A stretch of 57,103 bases of DNA, from positions 1 through 57,103 of the forward strand of contig JAZONR010000066.1 of NCBI GenBank assembly GCA_045654645.1. The letters run 5' to 3'. The notes under the pieces are model-generated. The model was not told the origin of the DNA. It worked only from the letters and a program-made list of their open reading frames with translations, and did no database searches. The position numbers and the translations under genes are program-made. Source of the stretch: HGM04593 sp045654645. Its GTDB lineage: Bacteria; Bacteroidota; Bacteroidia; Bacteroidales; Bacteroidaceae. Positions 51,238 to 57,103 of the stretch are shown piece after piece. Position 1 is the stretch's first letter, and the number at the start of each line of letters is the position of its first letter.

Positions 51238-52044
51238 ATGACCAAACAGCTACAAGACTTCGATACTCCATTGGATTTAGGTGTTATCTATGCTTCTATT
51301 GACAATGAAGGATTTTCAGAGCAGACATTACTATTGATAGATAATTACATAAACGATATACTCAATGGAAAGACAGACCTTATTCAATTCAATCAACAAG
51401 AGCATGCGGGCCTCTGCTGCGCAGGTGAGGTTCTCATCGGGGCGTACATCGTATGCGACTACGCGAGAAAAAGCCTTGAAGCAGGTTCGGATGTTGGAAC
51501 AGGCAAAGCAAGCCCACCAAACTGGGAAATAGATGAATTGCAGGAAAAACTGGTTCAGCAGTGGGCTGAAGCTAAATATCTGTGGTCAGACACAGCTGAA
51601 CAGGACATTGAAACCGAGTACGGTTCGATGATTGCAAAAGGTGCAGAAGCAAAGGTGTATTATAAAGATGGAGACACCTCTGTTATTAAAATCCGTACTT
51701 CGATATACGCAACTCTTGGGAGAGCATTTGAGTCAATAGTTTTGCACAATTCGCTATTCCCTGAAACTCCAATGTATGTTATTGGTTTTACCCGTGACGA
51801 TGATGGGCTATTCCGTACAATCTTAACTCAACCTTACATTGGTTGCAAGCGATTGGCTACAAAACAGGAAATAGATGATATGGTTGCCAAGAAAGGTTTT
51901 CGGGATAACTACAACGAACAGGGTGTAAATTATATTGGAGACAGATTGCATCTCGAAGATATGCACCCGGCCAATGTATTTGTGGACGTCATATCTGAAA
52001 AGCCTATCTGTATTGATTGCATAGTAAAATTTATAAGAAAATAA
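51238..52044 (+). CDS. Polyvalent-protein-type kinase
   Basis: A 268-residue protein. The N-terminal about 120 residues are helical and unknown. The C-terminal half has a kinase-like fold: glycine-poor loop AKGAEAKVYY (133-142), VIKIR with lysine K151, the catalytic loop RLHLEDMHPANVFV near 234-247 and CIDCIVKFI at the metal site, matching the kinase found in polyvalent proteins of phages and mobile elements. Here the usual HxD is replaced by LED, so activity is uncertain. It may act as a toxin with the small upstream gene, or be a left-over mobile-element enzyme. Confidence 0.7.
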   Translation: MTKQLQDFDTPLDLGVIYASIDNEGFSEQTLLLIDNYINDILNGKTDLIQFNQQEHAGLCCAGEVLIGAYIVCDYARKSLEAGSDVGTGKASPPNWEIDELQEKLVQQWAEAKYLWSDTAEQDIETEYGSMIAKGAEAKVYYKDGDTSVIKIRTSIYATLGRAFESIVLHNSLFPETPMYVIGFTRDDDGLFRTILTQPYIGCKRLATKQEIDDMVAKKGFRDNYNEQGVNYIGDRLHLEDMHPANVFVDVISEKPICIDCIVKFIRK

Positions 52045-52351
52045 TCACAGTACACAGAATCGTGTAATTGGCGAAAGCCGATACCGCTATTGCTCGGAAA
52101 TGTTCAAGTGCACTTGATATTCCACTCGCTTAATTGCGGTATTGGTGAGAACCGAAGCTGCTTCCGCTCGCTTTGTGCGTGAACGAGTTTCCGACACTCG
52201 CTTGCTCGCAGCTTTCACAGCCGTAGTCGCAGTGTCTTGCACGTTAAACAGTACAGTATCAAGCCTACACCATTGTCGTGTAGGCTTGAGTCATTTTGTA
52301 TGCTTGTCTTTTTTTCTCGGTAAGTCGCACGCGAAATTTGCAGACTGCAAA
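52045..52351. other. Gap between kinase gene and terminase remnant
   Basis: About 300 bases with no convincing gene. It contains a strong hairpin at 52260-52288 (CAAGCCTACAC/GTGTAGGCTTG) followed by AGTCATTTTG, a likely terminator. The rest is of mixed composition, with frames that are open only by chance. Confidence 0.5.
52260..52288 (+). terminator. Hairpin in the phage remnant region
   Basis: A perfect 11-bp stem, CAAGCCTACAC (52260-52270) with GTGTAGGCTTG (52278-52288), seven-base loop, moderate T content after it. Confidence 0.6.
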
Positions 52352-52821
52352 ATGTCGAAGCCAAACAAGCAAATATACTTTAACGAACCGCAACGCCTCA
52401 CACAGCTTTTCGGTGCAAATATCTCTGTTATTGTTGCAGGGCGAAGAACAGGAAAGACGGACTGTATTGCTGCACCTTTCGTTCTCCGCAATATGCAACG
52501 TATGCCGGACAGTACAGGCGGTATCGTAGTGCCCATCTTCAAGCACGGACTTACCAACACTTTGCCGGCAAGCAGAGGCTGATGCCGTTCTTCAACCGTC
52601 AGAACAACGATGACCTTATCCTTGCCATTCAGACAGCCGGTGTTGTGCGTGGGCGCAACGGTTTCCGCAAGGACAAAGGCGGTGAGAATCTGGACGAAAC
52701 GGAAGAGAACCTGCTCGAACACCGCACCGACGGCACCGATGCGTTTGATACGCTGTATATCGGAGCAGAGAAATTCCCTTACAGGGAGATTTATCCTGTT
52801 ACCGCAAGTGGTGTGCTATAA
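52352..52821 (+). pseudogene. Phage terminase large subunit with internal deletion
   Basis: The first frame (ATG 52352) reads MSKPNKQIYFNEPQRLTQLF then FGANISVIVAGRRTGKTD, a terminase Walker A, and breaks off after PIFKHGLTNTLP at 52582. A shifted frame then gives MPFFNRQNNDDLILAIQTAG and a tail (EHRTDGTDAFDTLYIGAEKF) that looks like the C-terminus of the same kind of protein. The full protein should be some 450 residues or more; about 300 are missing. So N- and C-termini were fused out of frame by a deletion. Confidence 0.7.
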
Positions 52822-52874
52822 TTGTACTTTGAATCTTTAATGGGCATATTACTCTCTTTTTGGGATATTTCGCT

Positions 52875-52883
52875 TACATTTGC
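52875..52883 (+). promoter_or_regulatory. -7 box of the TPR lipoprotein gene
   Basis: TACATTTGC matches TAnnTTTGC, 28 bases before the ATG at 52912. A TTTG lies 12 bases further upstream, less than the usual 19. Confidence 0.55.
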
Positions 52884-52911
52884 AGTTATAAAGCATTTGT
52901 AAGCGGATTTT

Positions 52912-54570
52912 ATGAGACACTACATATCAATCATCATTCTTGCACTCTGTCTGGTGGCTTGTAACAGACACTCGAAGCATTGGGAAACACTGATGCAGGT
53001 AGAAACCTTTATTGTACAAAGGCCTGATAGTGCATTGGCTGTCCTTGAGAGGATTGATACCGAAGAACTGTCGAGTAAAGAGGAGAAGGCAAAGCACGCT
53101 TTGCTGTTGTCTATGGCATTTGATAAGAATGTCATTGACAAGACCGACTTTGAGGTGTTGCAGCCGGCCATAGATTATTATAAGGATAATGGTTCTGCAA
53201 CCGATAGACTGCGTACCTGCTATTATCAGGGCAGGATATACGAAAATCAAGGTAATGTGGCTCAGGCAATGACCTGTTTTTGTGAGGGCATAGAGCAAGG
53301 TGCCGATTCGGAAGACTTGCTGACCAAAGCGAACCTGTATTTTTCACAGGGCAGAATACGGGAATTGTTGTTTGAGTGGGATAAAGAGATTGATGTCCTA
53401 CTTAAGGCCGCAGAACTGTACAAAGCAGTGGGGCGACAGAACAGCTATTACAATTGCCTTGCCAAAGTCTTGAATGCCTATACTCAAAAAAAAGATTACG
53501 CACAGGTTGAAAAATATATCGCGATGTTGAAGACGGACTTGCATATGGTCAGCCCTTCAATTATGGCGGACTTCTATAATGCTTATATCGCACATGTAGC
53601 AAGCCGTTCTACACCTGAAAGAATACACCAGGTATTGGACGAGTACCTCACATTGATTCCGGAGAATAAATTAGACTACGGTTCAATAGCTCTTGCTTAT
53701 TTTGAACTTGGGGAGTATGATGCAGCTCTTGATGCCATTAACAAAGATACAATATTAGATAATTACACCGCACAGACAAGGCATCTTGTACTTATTGCGG
53801 ATATATATCGCAAGAAAGGAGAATACAAACTTGCCTTTGAGGCCTATGATACCTATTTGGTTATTCGTGACAAAAAATTATATGACATCTATCAGTCCGA
53901 TACCAAGTTTATGGAAGAGAAGCACTCTTTAGAGATGCAAAAGGCTAAAGAGACTGAAGCAAAGGACAGGCTCACAATCATTGTACTCGTATGTATCATA
54001 GTTCTTATGGTCTTACTTTACATTCTGAACCTTATTCGTAAAAGACTAAAGGATAGTCGTAGGAAGAATGCTCTGTTGGAGAGTGAGAAGGCACACTATG
54101 AGCAAATGTATAACGAGGTGCTTGCCGAACGTAATGCTTTGGATGAAATGATTGCCGACAGCAGCATCAAGGAAGAGACGATGGAGATTATCAAAAAGAG
54201 ACTTGAAGTCCTGAACACAATTATTGTATCGCACTTCTCGGAAAAGGGAACTGATGTAAAGAGAGCCAATGACGAGCTGGAACGACTCATTGCAGACAGA
54301 AACGATTTCATCAAATCTACACGATTGACCCTGGAAGAGAACTACCCACACTTCTTTGCATACCTTAAAGAGAAGGGAGTCGAGGATTGCGAAATAGATT
54401 TCTGTTGCCTGTATGCCATAGGTATGAAAGGTAAGGAGATCAAGACTTATACCAATCTCAGTCGCCACTACAAAGACAGCAGCGAGGTACGCCAAAAACT
54501 TGGACTGGTAGAGAGTGATACCAACCTCTCCAATTTTCTGCAAAATCTGCTCAAAAACAGGCCGGAGTAA
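52912..54570 (+). CDS. TPR lipoprotein with membrane helix and C-terminal HTH-like domain
   Basis: A 552-residue envelope regulator. The lipobox gives Cys17 (IILALCLVAC). Residues about 40-340 form TPR-like helical repeats (YYQGRIYENQGNVAQAMTCF, LAYFELGEYDAALDAINKDT), then one membrane helix near 353-373 (LTIIVLVCIIVLMVLLYILN), a coiled coil (380-460), and a C-terminal part (about 475-552) ending in EIDFCCLYAIGMKGKEIKTY with a LuxR-type HTH look. This layout is common in Bacteroidetes and is thought to signal from the periplasm to DNA. The target is unknown, but the TlpA-like genes that follow are possible ones. A hairpin terminator follows. Confidence 0.82.
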   Translation: MRHYISIIILALCLVACNRHSKHWETLMQVETFIVQRPDSALAVLERIDTEELSSKEEKAKHALLLSMAFDKNVIDKTDFEVLQPAIDYYKDNGSATDRLRTCYYQGRIYENQGNVAQAMTCFCEGIEQGADSEDLLTKANLYFSQGRIRELLFEWDKEIDVLLKAAELYKAVGRQNSYYNCLAKVLNAYTQKKDYAQVEKYIAMLKTDLHMVSPSIMADFYNAYIAHVASRSTPERIHQVLDEYLTLIPENKLDYGSIALAYFELGEYDAALDAINKDTILDNYTAQTRHLVLIADIYRKKGEYKLAFEAYDTYLVIRDKKLYDIYQSDTKFMEEKHSLEMQKAKETEAKDRLTIIVLVCIIVLMVLLYILNLIRKRLKDSRRKNALLESEKAHYEQMYNEVLAERNALDEMIADSSIKEETMEIIKKRLEVLNTIIVSHFSEKGTDVKRANDELERLIADRNDFIKSTRLTLEENYPHFFAYLKEKGVEDCEIDFCCLYAIGMKGKEIKTYTNLSRHYKDSSEVRQKLGLVESDTNLSNFLQNLLKNRPE

Positions 54571-54630
54571 ACTTTTTCAAGACAGACTTTCGAATAAGAA
54601 AGCTAATATTTATTTATTATACAGATAATC

Positions 54631-54668
54631 AGCGAGTTACAAAGTAAAATTTGTGGCTCGCTTTTTTC
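54631..54668 (+). terminator. Terminator of the TPR regulator gene
   Basis: AGCGAGTTACAAA pairs with TTTGTGGCTCGCT (one internal mismatch pair) and is followed by TTTTTT. Confidence 0.75.
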
Positions 54669-54729
54669 GTGGAAAACTTTTCTCTGCGTAGTTTTGCAAT
54701 GGAAATAGAGCTGATACTTGTTAAAAGTA

Positions 54730-54885
54730 TTGTCTATGGATTGTATGGCATAATTTTGTGCTGTGAGGTTGTAACAATTGGGCAACCTATCCGTCTTATA
54801 GGTATAAACATTCGCCTTATATGCTATATTAACATTTATTAACAGGGGGGGGGGTAAAATTGTTAGCCTATATTATTATAATTGC
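54730..54885 (+). promoter_or_regulatory. Promoter region of the TlpA-like operon with a G10 tract
   Basis: A run of ten G occupies 54845-54854, between two possible promoters: TTG-N18-TAATTTTG (54730-54758) upstream and TATAATTGC (54877-54885, one mismatch from TAnnTTTGC) downstream. The first would put the G run in the leader, the second near the -33 site. Homopolymer runs of this length are slip-prone. The coding start is at 54921. Confidence 0.5.
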
Positions 54886-54920
54886 ATAATTTTAAACCGA
54901 TTCAAAATAAACCGAATAAT

Positions 54921-56492
54921 ATGAAAAAATTATTTTTAACCCTCATTGTCGCATTTGCCATCGCGTGTGGCTTTGCACAGGAGAACACTTCTGTAGCTTT
55001 AGACGAGGGCATATTTCATAGTGGAAATGTCGTATTGAAGGGGTGTTTCAAGGGCTATCCGCAGGATTCGCTTCCAAAACAGATACTTGCCATGGTGCGC
55101 AACTATTTTACAATGGAAGAGGATAACCAGCTTGTTGAGGTCAACGCCGATGGCACATTCTGCGACACGGTGCATGTTCCGCATGGGCAGATGTGTTTGG
55201 TAGATGCGGGTGTAACACAAATAGGTCCATTCCTTTTTCCAGGCGATACAATAGAGGTGCTGTTTGCTCCCTCGGGAATAAAATATGTGCCAAACAGCAG
55301 TATGAACAGCATACTGGGCGAACGTTCTCTTTTGGAAGAAAATAAACGTTACGGGAAAAGTCCTTATGGTGATTTGAGCAATCCTTATCCTTACATAAAA
55401 AATGGAAACAAGGACAGCGTGCAACTTTACATTGAACGTAACATGGAGGTTATGGAACGGGTAGCTGCAGACATTGCAAGTGGTGCATTTGACATCCCTG
55501 CCGATTTTCCTCCGCTTTTGTGTGAGATTGTAAAGAACGATGCGATGCTTGTGGGCCTCACCAATATTGCTGGGGCAATATGCATGTATAACACCAATAT
55601 GAATATTGTTGAGACCGATACATTGAGCGGAAACTCTGTTGCGCGCCCTAATGAGGATTTTGTACCTCTTGACCTTGAACCGGTAAAGGCTTTCTTTGCG
55701 AAACACGAAAAACAATTGTTCGATAATCCACTTCTGCTTTTCCACAATGTGCAGTTCTGGCTTCCCTTGAATCTTCTCCAGTTCTCAGTCTATTGGCAGA
55801 TGATGACTCATGTATATATCCCAGCCAAAGACAAAGAGGAATATTACAGGAACGACAGGGCGGAATTGTTTGCAGACAGCCGGTTTGCTGCATTGCAAGA
55901 GGTACAGAAAATGTATGGTGTTTCAACTGACAGTTTCCTCTCGCAGCTTATGCTCGTAAGCCATTTTCCTGCATATGGCTGTGAAGAGGATTTTGATGAC
56001 AAGGTAAAGGGTTTCTCCCGATTGATAGACAGCCCCATTGTCAAGTACCATTTTGAAGAGTTTTGCAAGAGGCAGGGCAGGCTGCCAGCAGTAAAGAATA
56101 TTGCCGACAGTGATGTGGCAAGGCGCTTGTTTTCGGAATACGAAGGGAATGTATTGTTCCTTGATTTCTGGTCTATGGGATGTGCCCCTTGCCGTAAAGG
56201 AATGATAGAGCAGAAGCCTGTCGTTGAACACTTCAAGGACAAGTCTGTAAGGTTTCTTTATATTGCCTCTACAGAGAATGATGACCCTGTGACTGCGCGT
56301 ACATGGATGAGTGAAAAAGAAATCGAAGGTGAAGCGCTATTCATTACTCCCAATGACTGGGCTGCATTGATGGGATTCCTGAACTTCTCGGCAACACCGT
56401 CAACATTCCTCATTGACACAGACGGCAATGTCGATAATAAGCATTACACAATTCCCGACCTGGAAAAGAGGATAGAGGAACTTTTGAAATAA
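54921..56492 (+). CDS. TlpA-like thioredoxin-fold protein 1
   Basis: A 523-residue exported protein from the ATG at 54921 (signal MKKLFLTLIVAFAIACGFAQ). After a beta-rich N-terminal domain (about 25-110) and a helical middle, the C-terminal about 130 residues are thioredoxin-like: FLDFWSMGCAPCRKGMIEQK near 413-430 with the CAPC active site, then FLYIAST and ATPSTFLIDTDGN with the cis-proline. Proteins of this kind act as periplasmic or surface thiol reductases in Bacteroidetes. A Cys16 within IACGFAQ might also allow lipidation. A second paralogue follows 24 bases later with a nearly identical signal. Confidence 0.85.
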   Translation: MKKLFLTLIVAFAIACGFAQENTSVALDEGIFHSGNVVLKGCFKGYPQDSLPKQILAMVRNYFTMEEDNQLVEVNADGTFCDTVHVPHGQMCLVDAGVTQIGPFLFPGDTIEVLFAPSGIKYVPNSSMNSILGERSLLEENKRYGKSPYGDLSNPYPYIKNGNKDSVQLYIERNMEVMERVAADIASGAFDIPADFPPLLCEIVKNDAMLVGLTNIAGAICMYNTNMNIVETDTLSGNSVARPNEDFVPLDLEPVKAFFAKHEKQLFDNPLLLFHNVQFWLPLNLLQFSVYWQMMTHVYIPAKDKEEYYRNDRAELFADSRFAALQEVQKMYGVSTDSFLSQLMLVSHFPAYGCEEDFDDKVKGFSRLIDSPIVKYHFEEFCKRQGRLPAVKNIADSDVARRLFSEYEGNVLFLDFWSMGCAPCRKGMIEQKPVVEHFKDKSVRFLYIASTENDDPVTARTWMSEKEIEGEALFITPNDWAALMGFLNFSATPSTFLIDTDGNVDNKHYTIPDLEKRIEELLK

Positions 56493-56516
56493 AGCAATAA
56501 ACAACATAAACTGAAT

Positions 56517-57103
56517 ATGAAAAAACTATTCTTAACCCTAATCGTTGCATTCACCACCGCGTGTGGCTTTGCACAGGGGATTGTCCAAACCAAAGCAGAC
56601 CATTATAATATAATTGGAGAATTGAAGAATGTACCAGACAGTACCGTTATCGAGTTATCTCGTGTAGTGGATAATCTGATATGGACAATCACAACAGATA
56701 CTATTATTGATGGCAGATTCCATTTCAGGATTAAGCCCGATAGTCTCTCAAAGGAAGAGCTTTCCCTTGGCTGTTATCATAGCAAGGAGTTCCCAATGGT
56801 GAGTCTCAGGCTTTGGGCTTCTCCCGGCGACAGTATAACGGTTACAGGTGACAATACCCTGATTTATACTTGGAGAGTAGAAGGCAGCGCACCCGAGAAT
56901 GCCTCTTGGCAAACATTCCTTAATGATTCACGCGAGTTGTATGATGCTATTCAAAGAGGCCAATTGTACCAATTTGAGATTTGGAAAGAATCAATGCAAC
57001 TTCCGCAAGAAAAGCAACAGCCATATTGTCAAGAAAAATTTGACAGCATAAGAAATGCGGAATATGCAATGTGCATTCAAATTCAAGCCAATGAAATCCG
57101 TAG
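56517..57103 (+). CDS. TlpA-like/DUF4369 protein 2 (partial)
   Basis: The first 195 codons of a gene cut by the window end. It opens with MKKLFLTLIVAFTTACGFAQ, matching the signal of the preceding gene also at DNA level, then a DUF4369-like domain (YNIIGELKNVPDSTVIELSR, WASPGDSITVTGDN) and a helical stretch. The thioredoxin domain expected after it would lie outside the window. The two genes are tandem duplicates in one operon. Confidence 0.8.
   Translation, partial: MKKLFLTLIVAFTTACGFAQGIVQTKADHYNIIGELKNVPDSTVIELSRVVDNLIWTITTDTIIDGRFHFRIKPDSLSKEELSLGCYHSKEFPMVSLRLWASPGDSITVTGDNTLIYTWRVEGSAPENASWQTFLNDSRELYDAIQRGQLYQFEIWKESMQLPQEKQQPYCQEKFDSIRNAEYAMCIQIQANEIR

Noticed and set aside
52142..52582. 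Upstream part of the 146-codon frame that includes the terminase start
   Set aside because: The first 70 codons cross a strong hairpin and look random; the real start is the ATG at 52352.
1..57103. tRNA, rRNA, CRISPR arrays and complete insertion sequences
   Set aside because: None was found: no T-loop signatures outside coding frames, no spaced short repeats, no transposase frame.

Overview
The window looks like a chromosome segment from a gut-type Bacteroidales (Bacteroides/Prevotella relatives). The evidence is the repeated Bacteroidetes promoter -7 boxes (TAnnTTTG, or TATCTTCG) placed before genes, the family content (TlpA-like and NigD-like envelope proteins, a TPR lipoprotein regulator, GH95 fucosidase with a short T9SS-like tail, the GGGtGRT protein) and the scarcity of Shine-Dalgarno sites. 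No rRNA, tRNA or CRISPR array was seen. The genus cannot be named from the sequence alone.

Layout. 0.1-1.6 kb: a minus-strand operon of three unrecognised genes. 2.2-6.3 kb: a large secreted GH95 glycosidase. 6.6-23.3 kb: an accessory segment bracketed by two diverged direct repeats of about 300 bp; just inside the left copy lies a decayed piece of the 3' end of the GGGtGRT gene whose intact copy sits at 23.9-24.9 kb. The segment carries an enolase, a toxin-antitoxin pair (HTH antitoxin plus AbiEii-type nucleotidyltransferase) framed by near-identical terminators, and a defence island: SNF2 helicase, Mrr-like nuclease, type III-like methyltransferase, DUF3800 protein, RelE/Barnase-like protein, SIR2-like protein, type III Res, RhuM. 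23.3-35.8 kb: mostly housekeeping genes: a TerB-like membrane protein, GGGtGRT and its NifU-like partner, smpB, metH, dedA, a four-gene operon with kdsD and a CMP-sugar synthetase, and ilvA/tdcB with ridA.

36.1-49.5 kb is one functional unit: TolC-like outer membrane protein, HlyD-like adaptor, ABC ATPase and three FtsX-like permeases, followed by a sigma-54 enhancer-binding response regulator and its histidine kinase. A -24/-12 promoter of sigma-54 type lies directly before the TolC gene, so the two-component system probably controls the exporter encoded beside it.

50.4-52.8 kb is a graveyard of phage genes (a terminase with an internal deletion and a broken small gene) into which a small frameshifted antitoxin-like gene and a polyvalent-protein-type kinase gene are set. 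The window ends with a TPR lipoprotein regulator and two tandem TlpA-like thioredoxin-family lipoproteins or secreted proteins; the first has a run of ten G upstream of its start, and the second is cut by the window edge.

The best candidates for something undescribed are the composite restriction island with an embedded SIR2-like gene and the way the 16-kb segment is flanked by copies of a host gene end.
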